DNA from: Streptomyces roseoviridis
GTDB lineage: Bacteria > Actinomycetota > Actinomycetes > Streptomycetales > Streptomycetaceae
NCBI RefSeq assembly: GCF_039535235.1
Contig: NZ_BAAAWU010000001.1
Span: forward strand, 5,022,001 to 5,086,000
Direction of reading: 5' to 3'
DNA length: 64,000 bases
Shown: positions 1 to 6,731 of the stretch, one piece after another
Position numbering within the stretch: the stretch's first letter is position 1
How the letters are laid out: the number at the start of each line of letters is the position of its first letter
Notes under the pieces: generated by a model
What the model saw: the letters and a program-made list of their open reading frames with translations, nothing else
Told to the model about the DNA's origin: nothing
The model's database searches: none
Program-made: the position numbers and the translations under genes

Positions 1-903
1 GCCGTCGCGGTTGATGTCACCGGCCGGGTCGCCGCCCGCGGTGACCGACTCGCTGAAGCGGCTCCACTGGTAGGAGCCCTCGGGGGCCTTCCAGCTCTGG
101 GTGGCCGCGGTGAAGACGGGGCCGGTGACCGGGGTGATCTGGGCGCGCCAGGTGGCGTCGCCCTCGGTCAGCGGGTCGGTGGCGGTGACCCAGTCGACGA
201 TCTTGCGCTCGCCGGTGGTGGTCTTCTGCAGGGCCGGGTGGCCGAGGTCGACACCGGAGTCGAGGACGCCGATGGTGACGCCGCGGCCGTCGGCCTTGCG
301 GTGGTCCTCGACGAAATCCACGGCGCCCGTCTCGTGGGACGGGTTGTAGGGGTTCTTCGCCGGGGTGCTGCTGCCCGGGGCCGGGTAGGTGCGCGTGACG
401 GTGGTGCCCTCGACGGCGCCGGCGGTGCCCGCGTCCGGGGTCGGGTCGTCCAGCGGGATCTCGGCCTGGAGGTCGATCGACTGGACCGAGGAGAGCTTGG
501 TGGCGGCCTTGATGGCGGCGTCGGCCTTGCCGGTCGGCAGGGTGGCGCGGACGTAGCCGAGCTTGTCGTTCCGCTTGCCGACGGAGGCGCCGGGGACGGC
601 GTCGAGCTGGCCGGCGACCTGCTCGGTGGCGCCGGGGGCGGTGGCGACGAGGACGGTGACGTTCTTCTCGCCGGCCGCCTCGGCCTCGTTGAGGCGCTGG
701 GCGTCGGTGGCGCCGAGCTTGTCGGCGGAGTCCGCGGTCTTCACCGGGGAGGCGGCCGCCGGGTCATCGGCGGCCAGAACCGGGGCGGCACCGGTCGCGA
801 CCAGAGCGGTCACGAGTCCGGCGGCGGCGGCGATGCGGGCCGCGCGTCTGGTCCCGGGGGTCGAGCGCCCGGGTATGGAGCTCTGGGTTTCGGGGGTGGT
901 CAT
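1..903 (-). CDS. Secreted subtilisin-family (S8) serine protease, N-terminal 301 codons only
   Basis: The frame starts with ATG at 903 and stays open to the left edge, so the gene is cut off and only its first 301 residues are visible. Residues 1 to about 45 look like a signal peptide: an arginine-rich start, an Ala/Val/Leu core, then PVLAAD. A roughly 150-residue stretch resembling an inhibitor propeptide follows. The catalytic Asp lies in TIGVLDSGVDLGHP (Asp215), the classic Asp motif of S8 proteases. The His and Ser motifs would lie off the edge. By family this should be an exported protease made as a pro-enzyme. No Shine-Dalgarno sequence is obvious directly before the ATG. Subtype (plain subtilisin or TPP-II-like) cannot be decided here. 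Confidence 0.85.
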   Translation of the reverse strand, partial: MTTPETQSSIPGRSTPGTRRAARIAAAAGLVTALVATGAAPVLAADDPAAASPVKTADSADKLGATDAQRLNEAEAAGEKNVTVLVATAPGATEQVAGQLDAVPGASVGKRNDKLGYVRATLPTGKADAAIKAATKLSSVQSIDLQAEIPLDDPTPDAGTAGAVEGTTVTRTYPAPGSSTPAKNPYNPSHETGAVDFVEDHRKADGRGVTIGVLDSGVDLGHPALQKTTTGERKIVDWVTATDPLTEGDATWRAQITPVTGPVFTAATQSWKAPEGSYQWSRFSESVTAGGDPAGDINRDG

Positions 904-1127
904 TTACATCCCTGTTTGTGAAAGAGAGGGTCCGGATTTCGGTACCGGATGACCGCTCAGCCTTTCGCAAGGGACAGGGTTTTGGGGAGAGTTACCGGGC
1001 GGCGGAATGCGTCCATGGCGCACATCCGCCACCGTGGGACATGCGCCATGGGGGACGAAACACCCTCAACGGGGACGATGTGACGGGGTGTTCCGGGACC
1101 GCCTGTCGGGACTGGTTCTCTTTTGTA
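904..1127. promoter_or_regulatory. Intergenic region with two inverted repeats upstream of the S8 protease
   Basis: This 224-bp gap lies between the protease start and the 3' end of the CGNR gene, so it must hold the protease promoter. Two dyads are visible. CCATGGCGCA at 1013-1022 is repeated in inverse at 1042-1051 with no mismatch and 19 nt between arms. AACACCC at 1059-1065 faces GGGTGTT at 1086-1092. Either could be an operator or a structured leader. No clear -35/-10 pair could be assigned. Confidence 0.4.
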
Positions 1128-1670
1128 CTAGTTCTCCTTCGCGCGGGCGTAGTGGCGCGAGGCCTTGGCCCGGTTTCCGCACGCGGCCATCGAGCACCAG
1201 CGGCGGGTGCCGTTCCGTGACGTGTCGAAGAAGTGCAGGATGCACGCCTCGTGGGCGCAGGCCCGGATCCGGTCGGGACGGGTGCGCAGCAGGTCGAGGT
1301 AGTCGCGCGCCGCGGTCCAGCCGGGGCCCCAGGCGGGGTCGGCGAACTCCGGCTCCTCGCCGGGGCCCTCGGTGGTGAGGGTGGCCCGGATGCGGCCGTG
1401 GCCGAGGACCGCGTCGACCCGGGCGGTCGCCTCGGGGTCGCCGGGCCGGTCGACGAGGGCGGCGAGGGCGTCCCGGGCGGTGAGGGTGTGCCGCAGGGTG
1501 GTGGCGTCGGCGGTGAAGCGGTCGTCGAGACCGTTGGCGGCCAGCCAGACGGCCAGCCCCTCGGTGCCGTCGAGCAGGTCCTGGCGGACGCCCTCGTGGT
1601 TCCAGCGGGTGTTGAGCAGGTCCAGGGAGACCGGTTCGCCGGTGAGCGGCCGCGGGTCGGTGACGGTCAT
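1128..1670 (-). CDS. ABATE / CGNR zinc-finger transcriptional regulator
   Basis: A 180-residue protein. The N-terminal two thirds (LDLLNTRW near the start, Trp/Leu-rich helices) look like the ABATE ligand domain. The C-terminal 45 residues carry CAHEAC, then RRWCSMAACGNR, which is the CGNR-type zinc finger, followed by a basic helix ending KASRHYARAKEN. Proteins with this layout are annotated as stress-induced transcription regulators. It is divergent from a VOC-family gene, and the space between them carries repeated half-sites, which suggests it controls itself and that neighbour. The ligand is unknown. Family assignment is secure from the CGNR motif; the regulatory target is inference. Confidence 0.85.
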   Translation of the reverse strand: MTVTDPRPLTGEPVSLDLLNTRWNHEGVRQDLLDGTEGLAVWLAANGLDDRFTADATTLRHTLTARDALAALVDRPGDPEATARVDAVLGHGRIRATLTTEGPGEEPEFADPAWGPGWTAARDYLDLLRTRPDRIRACAHEACILHFFDTSRNGTRRWCSMAACGNRAKASRHYARAKEN

Positions 1671-1702
1671 GGCGGGCGCCTCCTCGGTGAACTGAACCGC
1701 GA

Positions 1703-1774
1703 CTAACCCCTCAAGGTTACGTGACCGGTTGCGCGCGAGGCGATCTAACCTCTAAAGTCGATGTGAAGGGTTAG
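1703..1774. promoter_or_regulatory. Divergent promoter region with four TAACC half-sites
   Basis: Between the CGNR regulator and the VOC gene, CTAACCCCTCAA (1703-1714) recurs as CTAACCTCTAAA (1745-1756), 10 of 12 identical. The inverse forms AAGGTTA (1713-1719) and TGAAGGGTTAG (1764-1774) also occur. They pair into two dyads around the likely start sites. This is the expected arrangement for an operator of a divergently transcribed autoregulator; binding is inferred. Confidence 0.5.
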
Positions 1775-1818
1775 CCGCCTCCGGTCGCGGGGGCGACCGC
1801 CACGAGAGGGGAACCGCC

Positions 1819-2274
1819 ATGCCGTCCATCGGAACGCTCACCACCGCCCACATCGGCCTCAACGTCACCGACCTCGAGCGCTCGCTCGGCTTCTACGCGG
1901 ACGTCCTCGGCTTCCAGGTGCTGCGCGAGGGCAAGGAGGAGGGGCGCCGCCACGCCCTCCTCGGCCAGGAGGGCCGGCTCGTCCTCACGCTCTGGCAGCA
2001 GGCCGAGGGCGGGTACGACTCCGGCCGGGCGGGCCTGCACCACCTCGCCTTCCAGGCCGAGTCGATCGACCACGTGCGCGCCGCCGAGGCCGCCCTGAAG
2101 GCCCGCGGCACCGACTTCGCGTACGAGGGCGTCGTCCCCCACGCGGAGGGCGCGGCCTCCGGCGGCATCTTCTTCCACGACCCGGACGGCAACCGCCTGG
2201 AGATCTCGGTCCCCAGCGGGGCGGAGGGCGCCGAGGCACCCGTGGAGTCCGCCCCGACCTGCGGCTTCTTCTAG
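1819..2274 (+). CDS. VOC-family (glyoxalase/dioxygenase fold) protein
   Basis: A 151-residue single VOC module: HIGLNVTDLERSLGFYADVLGF at the N-terminus (split here as HIGLNVTDLERSLGFY), LHHLAFQAES in the middle, and FFHDPDGNRLEI near the end. The candidate metal-site residues are the first His (HIGLNV), HHLAF, and Glu in the final strand. These enzymes include glyoxalase I, fosfomycin-type thiol transferases, extradiol dioxygenases and metal-free binding proteins, and the substrate cannot be told from sequence. GAGGGGAA lies 7 nt ahead of the ATG. It is divergent from a CGNR regulator and probably under its control. The last 15 residues are a low-complexity tail ending CGFF. Confidence 0.85.
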   Translation: MPSIGTLTTAHIGLNVTDLERSLGFYADVLGFQVLREGKEEGRRHALLGQEGRLVLTLWQQAEGGYDSGRAGLHHLAFQAESIDHVRAAEAALKARGTDFAYEGVVPHAEGAASGGIFFHDPDGNRLEISVPSGAEGAEAPVESAPTCGFF

Positions 2275-2336
2275 GAGCCCGGCCGCGAGCCGCCCCCCGT
2301 GAGCCCACCCCACCCACCCGCACCCCGGAGGCCCCC

Positions 2337-3209
2337 GTGTCCGTGACCGCGTACCACCCCGGCTCCCTCGCCGTACAGGACCGCGTCGGCGTCCGGCAGC
2401 TCGCCGCACACGTGGGCCGCTCCATCGGCCCCGGCATCCGCCCGGTCGCGGCCGCCTTCCTGGAGGCGCAGCCGATGCTCGTGCTCGGCGCCGCCGACGC
2501 CGGCGGGCGGATGGGGGCGCACCTGCTCACCGGTCGTCCGGGCTTCGTCCGGGCGACCGGTGAGCACACCGTCTCCGTGGCCGCCGCCCTTCCCGAGGGC
2601 ACCCCCGACGGCGCACCCGTCGGCACCCTCGCCCTCGACCCGCGCACCCGCCGCCGCATGCGGCTCAACGGCATCGCCCGCCGCAGCGCCCGCGGCTTCA
2701 CCATCGAGGCCGAACAGGTCTTCTCCAACTGCCCCAAGTACCTCCAGAAGCGGGAGCTGTACGGCTTCGCCGACGCGCCCGGCCCCCAGGACGGCACGGC
2801 GCGGCACGGCACGGCGCTCACCCCCGGGCAGCAGCGCCTGGTCCGCGCCGCCGACACCTTCTTCGTGGCGACCGGCGCGCCCGACGGCGTCGACGCGAGC
2901 CACCGCGGCGGCAACCCGGGCTTCGTCGCCCTCGCCTCACCCACCGAACTGAGCTGGACCGACTATCCGGGCAACGCCATGTTCCTGACCCTCGGCAACC
3001 TGGAGGCGGACGGCCGGGCCGGGCTGCTCTTCCTGGACTGGGCGAACGGGACCACCCTCCGGCTCTCGGGCCGCGCCCGCACCGAGTACGGCGCCGACGG
3101 CGACCGGGTCGTCCGCTTCCGCCTCGACCACGTGACCGAGACCCCGGGGCAGAGCCCCCTGCGTTGGTCGGAACCCGACTACTCCCCGGCGAACCCGCCG
3201 CTTCCCTGA
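2337..3209 (+). CDS. Pyridoxamine 5'-phosphate oxidase-family (flavin-binding fold) protein
   Basis: A 290-residue protein starting with GTG, with GGAGG at 6-nt spacing. Recognisable PPOX-fold features include the AFLEAQPMLVLGAADAGG strand pair near residue 40, RMRLNGIARR near 110, CPKYLQKR near 140 and GNAMFLTLGNLEADGRAGLL near 215. The CPKY element is typical of the subgroup annotated as flavin-nucleotide-binding or PPOX-class FMN-binding proteins, not of PdxH itself. It lies 62 bp after the VOC gene on the same strand and could be co-transcribed. The reaction is unknown; a flavin or F420-type reductase or a haem-related role is possible. Confidence 0.75.
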   Translation: MSVTAYHPGSLAVQDRVGVRQLAAHVGRSIGPGIRPVAAAFLEAQPMLVLGAADAGGRMGAHLLTGRPGFVRATGEHTVSVAAALPEGTPDGAPVGTLALDPRTRRRMRLNGIARRSARGFTIEAEQVFSNCPKYLQKRELYGFADAPGPQDGTARHGTALTPGQQRLVRAADTFFVATGAPDGVDASHRGGNPGFVALASPTELSWTDYPGNAMFLTLGNLEADGRAGLLFLDWANGTTLRLSGRARTEYGADGDRVVRFRLDHVTETPGQSPLRWSEPDYSPANPPLP

Positions 3210-3223
3210 GCCGGTCGCGGCCC

Positions 3224-3335
3224 GGCACCCTTCCCGGGCCCCGTTCCCGGCCCCGGTGCCGGGCCCCGTTCCCGGCACCTTTCCCGGGTCCCGTTCCCGG
3301 CCCCGGCACCTTTCCCGGGTCCCGTTCCCGGCCCC
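3224..3335. repeat. GC-rich 31-bp tandem repeat between genes
   Basis: A unit beginning GGCACCTTTCCCGGG recurs at 3224, 3274 and 3305, with a 19-bp truncated copy at 3255-3273 and a partial copy from 3336. The copies at 3274 and 3305 are identical over 31 bp. Every unit contains the palindrome CCCGGG. The array fills most of the 193-bp gap between the PPOX and HPP genes and may act as a termination or spacing element. I see no gene in it. Confidence 0.8.
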
Positions 3336-3402
3336 GGCACCGGGACCCCCGCCGACGCCTTCCCTCCCCGCCTCCCCGCCTCCCCGACGCCGAGGACCGC
3401 CC

Positions 3403-3915
3403 ATGACCACGGCCCCACCGGCCACCGCACCCCCGAAAGCCACCGCGCGCCCCGCCCGCCCCGCCCCGCGCGTCCTGCTCGCCTCCACCGCCGTCAGCGT
3501 CACCGCCCTGCTCCTGCTGGTCGCCGTCGGCGCCCTCCTCCACGAGCCGTTGCTCATTCCGCCGCTCGCCGCCAGCATGGCCCTCGTCGCGGGCGCGCCC
3601 GACCTGCCGCTCGCCCAGCCCCGCTCGGTCGTCGGCGGCCAGCTCCTGTCCGCCCTCACCGGCTTCGGCGTCCTCGCCCTCACCGGCCCCGGCCCCTGGG
3701 GCGCCGCCCTGGCCGGTGGCCTCGCCCTCGGCGTGATGGCCGTCGCCCGCACCCCGCACTCCCCGGCCGCGGCGACGGCCGTGATCGTCACCCTCCAGAA
3801 TCCGCCGTTCTGGTCCTTCCTCGCCCTGCTCGCCCTCGCCGCCCTCCTGCTCGTCGTCACGGGCCTGGCCGGCGCCCGCGCGACGGGGCGCCGCTATCCG
3901 GCGTACTGGATCTGA
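3403..3915 (+). CDS. HPP-family integral membrane protein
   Basis: A 170-residue protein. The ATG at 3403 follows GAGGA at short spacing; longer upstream frames run through the repeat array and are not credible. After a 25-residue Pro/Ala-rich cytoplasmic tail come four hydrophobic segments: VTALLLLVAVGALL, LLSALTGFGVLAL, LAGGLALGVMAV and FLALLALAALLLVVTG. The PPLAAS then PLAQPRSVVGGQ signature identifies the HPP family, although the His-Pro-Pro triplet itself is not present. Plant and cyanobacterial members transport nitrite in plastids; bacterial roles are mostly unknown. Nothing in the neighbourhood points to nitrogen metabolism, so function is left open. Confidence 0.75.
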   Translation: MTTAPPATAPPKATARPARPAPRVLLASTAVSVTALLLLVAVGALLHEPLLIPPLAASMALVAGAPDLPLAQPRSVVGGQLLSALTGFGVLALTGPGPWGAALAGGLALGVMAVARTPHSPAAATAVIVTLQNPPFWSFLALLALAALLLVVTGLAGARATGRRYPAYWI

Positions 3916-3936
3916 TCCGCGCTCTAATCTGCCTCC

Positions 3937-4407
3937 ATGCAGACCGAGTTGAGGGTGGCGGCCTACGCCGTGTGCGTGCGGGACGGCGAGATGCTCCTGG
4001 CCCGCTGGGTGACGCGCGACGGGCGCAAGCTCTGGACGCTGCCCGGCGGCGGGCTGGACCACGGGGAGCTGCCCGTCGACGCCGTCGTGCGGGAGGTCGA
4101 GGAGGAGACCGGGCACACGGCCGAGCCCGTCGCGCTGCTCGGCATCGACTCCATCCGCCGCCCCGACCGGACCACCCGCCTCGGCCGGCCCCTCGACTGG
4201 CAGGGCCTGCGGATCCTCTACGAGGCACGGATCACCGGCGGCGAACTCCGCCCCGAGCAGGGCGGATCCACCGACCTCGCCGCCTGGCACCCGCTGGACT
4301 CGGTGCCCTCCCTCGCCCGGGTCGAGCTCGTCGACATCGGCCTCCAGCTCTGGCGTGACCGGCCGCCCCTGGGCCACTCCCCGCTCTCCGATCCGACGAA
4401 CGGCTGA
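3937..4407 (+). CDS. NUDIX hydrolase
   Basis: A 156-residue protein with the Nudix box at about residues 38-60 (GGLDHGE, seven residues, then REVEEETG), holding the Glu residues that bind Mg2+ for pyrophosphate cleavage of a nucleoside diphosphate linked to another group. The substrate cannot be predicted. A TAATCT element at 3925-3930 ends exactly 6 nt before the ATG and there is no Shine-Dalgarno sequence, so a leaderless mRNA is likely. Only 21 bp separate it from the HPP gene, yet this arrangement suggests its own promoter. Confidence 0.85.
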   Translation: MQTELRVAAYAVCVRDGEMLLARWVTRDGRKLWTLPGGGLDHGELPVDAVVREVEEETGHTAEPVALLGIDSIRRPDRTTRLGRPLDWQGLRILYEARITGGELRPEQGGSTDLAAWHPLDSVPSLARVELVDIGLQLWRDRPPLGHSPLSDPTNG

Positions 4408-4498
4408 AAACGGCTCAACCGTTCGAAGTGTCCTCAACCCGGCGCCCGCCTCCCGTGGTCCTCTCCTGCGACCGCAGCAAACGATCAGGGGAGCCCGT

Positions 4499-5662
4499 AT
4501 GTCAGCCGTACGCACCACCCGCACCGCACGTACCGCTCGCACCGTCGTCGCCGCCGCGCTCGTCGCCGGTGTCGCCGCCACCGCGCTGGCCGCCCCCGCC
4601 GTCGCCGCCGCCCCGCCGAAGACGGGCCACGCCGCCACCCAGCAGGCCCTCGACGCCGCCGTGGCGGCGGGCGTGCCCGGCGCGGTCGCCCAGGCCCGCG
4701 ACGGCAAGGACCGCTGGACCGGCACCGCGGGCGAGCGCCGGGGGAACGACCGCTACCGGGTCGGCTCCATCACCAAGACCTTCGTCGCCACCGTACTGCT
4801 CCAGCTCCAGGCCGAGGGGCGGCTCGACCTCGACGACCCGGTCGAGAAGTGGCTGCCCGGCGTGGTCCGCGGCCACGGCCACGACGGCCGGAAGATCACC
4901 GTGCGCCAGCTGCTCAACCACACCAGCGGCATCTACAGCTACACCGAGGACCCCGCCTTCCAGCAGCGGACCTTCGGCCCCGGCTTCCTCCAGCACCGCT
5001 ACGACACCTGGTCGCCGCAGCAGCTCGTCGAGGTCGCCATGGCCCACGAACCGGACTTCGCGCCCGGGACCTCCTGGAACTACTCCAACACCAACTTCGT
5101 GCTGGCCGGCATGGTGATCGAGAAGGTGACCGGCCGCCCCTACGGCAAGGCGGTGGAGAACTGGATCGTCAAGCCGCTCAAGCTGCGCGCCACCAGCGTC
5201 CCCGGCACCGACGCCTCGATGCCGAGGCCGCACTCCCGCGCGTACTCGAAGCTCTCCGAGGACCCGGGCGCCACGACCGTCCACGACGTCACCGAGCTCA
5301 ACCCGTCCCTCGCCCACGCGGCGGGCGAGATGATCTCGGACTCCAACGATCTCCAGACCTTCTACCGCGCCCTGCTGAAGGGCCGGCTGCTGCCGAAGGC
5401 CGAGATGCGCGAGCTGACGACCACGCTGCCGGTCTCCGCCCAGCACCCGCAGTTCCGCTACGGGCTCGGGATCGCGTGGCAGAAGCTCAGCTGCGGCAAG
5501 GAGGTCTGGGGGCACGGCGGCGGCATCCACGGCTCCCTCTCGGAGGCGTACGCCACCCGCGACGGCGAGCACTCCCTCGCCGCCAACATCAACGCCGACT
5601 GGACCGGCGACACGCAGAGCGTGATCGAGGCCGAGTTCTGCGGAACGGCCCCGAAGAAGTAG
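4499..5662 (+). CDS. Secreted serine hydrolase, class C beta-lactamase / DD-peptidase type
   Basis: A 387-residue protein beginning at the ATG at 4499, preceded by AGGGGAG. Residues 1-38 form a signal peptide with an RTTRTARTART start and a cut near AVAAA. The three active-site motifs of the S12 / class C fold are present: SITK (Ser90, Lys93), YSN (Tyr195-Asn197) and HGG (339-341). The family includes D-alanyl-D-alanine carboxypeptidases, aminopeptidases, esterases and AmpC beta-lactamases. Length and motifs fit a Streptomyces DD-carboxypeptidase-like enzyme acting outside the membrane. A 7-bp inverted repeat (CGAACGG/CCGTTCG, about 4397-4430) sits over the end of the NUDIX gene and may end that transcript. 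Confidence 0.85.
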   Translation: MSAVRTTRTARTARTVVAAALVAGVAATALAAPAVAAAPPKTGHAATQQALDAAVAAGVPGAVAQARDGKDRWTGTAGERRGNDRYRVGSITKTFVATVLLQLQAEGRLDLDDPVEKWLPGVVRGHGHDGRKITVRQLLNHTSGIYSYTEDPAFQQRTFGPGFLQHRYDTWSPQQLVEVAMAHEPDFAPGTSWNYSNTNFVLAGMVIEKVTGRPYGKAVENWIVKPLKLRATSVPGTDASMPRPHSRAYSKLSEDPGATTVHDVTELNPSLAHAAGEMISDSNDLQTFYRALLKGRLLPKAEMRELTTTLPVSAQHPQFRYGLGIAWQKLSCGKEVWGHGGGIHGSLSEAYATRDGEHSLAANINADWTGDTQSVIEAEFCGTAPKK

Positions 5663-5683
5663 GGGCGCCCGAAGGCGGCGGGT

Positions 5684-6517
5684 TCAGCGCGGCAGGACGA
5701 CGACGTAGGCGGCCGGCTGCCGGTCCGACGCGGCCATCAGCGCCGTACGGACCACGGTCGCCTGCTGGTCCATCGCCTCGCGCAGCTTGCGCGGGGTGAG
5801 GTGGACGACGGTGATGCCGAGCCGCTCCAGGTGCTCGCGCTTGCGCGTGTACTCCGACCACAGCGCGTCGTCGTCCTGCCGCGGCGCCCGGGTGTCCAGC
5901 TCCACGGCCACCGCCTGGTCCGGCCAGTAGGCGTCCAGGCCGCCCAGGTGCGGGCCGCCCGGCAGCCGCAGGTCCACGTTCCACAGCGGGTCCGGCAGCC
6001 CGAACTCCCGCACCATCTCGTAGAGCCGCTGCTCGGCGACCGCCCGCCCCTCGGCGAGCAGCGCGTCCACCGCGTCCACCACGTGGGGCCGGGTGAGCAG
6101 CCGGGCGCGGCTCAGCTCCCGCACCACCGCGCCCGGCTCGCAGTGGCCGCCGCTGACCGCCTCGGTGAGCAGCCGGCGCACCACGCCCGCGTCGGACAGG
6201 GCCGCGACGGCGTCCGCGAGGGCACGAGGCACCGGCGCCACCGCCAGCGCGTCGATCTCGGCCGGCTGCGGGAGTTCGGCGGTGCGCAGCACGCGGATGC
6301 GACCGGTGGAGCGCAGCCGCCGGGTACGGGCCACGAGGACGTCGACCCGGTCGATCAGGCCGGGCGGGGGCGCGGAGGCGAAGCCGTGCAGGGACAGCGC
6401 CGCCAGTCCGGTGATCATCGCCTCGCCGCGGACCTGGCGCAGGGCCTCCCGGAACCGGTCGGTGCCGGTGTGGGGGAGGGGGGAGAGGGGAGCGGTGTCG
6501 GGGGAGTTGTGGTTCAT
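5684..6517 (-). CDS. AbiEi-like / DUF559-type nuclease-fold protein, orphan
   Basis: A 277-residue protein. The N-terminal half (ITGLAALSLHGF, then a basic RRLRSTGRIRVLRT stretch, then ALADAVAAL) resembles the AbiEi antitoxin-type core. The C-terminal 90 residues (GGLDAYWPDQAVAVELD, then YTRKREHLERLGITVVHLTP) look like the DUF559/Vsr-like PD-(D/E)xK fold, with Asp, Glu-x-Asp and a conserved RxxxLxxxG helix. Such proteins are scattered singly through actinobacterial chromosomes. No AbiEii toxin gene adjoins it, so no toxin-antitoxin pair is claimed. The only SD-like stretch, GGAAGA, lies in the loop of a 6-bp hairpin (6520-6535) directly before the start. It is convergent with the serine hydrolase. 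Confidence 0.6.
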   Translation of the reverse strand: MNHNSPDTAPLSPLPHTGTDRFREALRQVRGEAMITGLAALSLHGFASAPPPGLIDRVDVLVARTRRLRSTGRIRVLRTAELPQPAEIDALAVAPVPRALADAVAALSDAGVVRRLLTEAVSGGHCEPGAVVRELSRARLLTRPHVVDAVDALLAEGRAVAEQRLYEMVREFGLPDPLWNVDLRLPGGPHLGGLDAYWPDQAVAVELDTRAPRQDDDALWSEYTRKREHLERLGITVVHLTPRKLREAMDQQATVVRTALMAASDRQPAAYVVVLPR

Positions 6518-6679
6518 GCCGACGGTCTTCCGTCGTCCGGACCGCGATTAACCGCTGTTACACGTCCGTCGACAATCCGGGACAAGCCCGCACTAAAGTA
6601 CGCGCGTTCGAATGCCGATGAACAGCGGTTTCGCCTCCGACGACCCGGCCGGGCCCCGGCCGCCCCCTCGCCGGCGCGT

Positions 6680-6719
6680 ACGACGGCCCCCGGCGGAGAC
6701 CTCCGCCGGGGGCCGTCGT
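6680..6719. terminator. Perfect 18-bp stem hairpin after pepN
   Basis: ACGACGGCCCCCGGCGGA (6680-6697) faces its exact complement at 6702-6719 with a 4-nt loop. It lies 13 bp beyond the pepN stop codon on the minus strand and is the likely pepN terminator. There is no strong U-tract, as usual for Streptomyces. Confidence 0.75.
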
Positions 6720-6731
6720 CATGCCGTCGGG

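Noticed and set aside
3224..3345. CRISPR-like array
   Set aside because: Repeats are in direct contact without unique spacers, so this is a simple tandem repeat. The same holds for the arrays at 10178 and 11015.
5684..6517. Type IV toxin-antitoxin system
   Set aside because: No AbiEii-like nucleotidyltransferase gene is adjacent on either side; only the single AbiEi-like protein is present.
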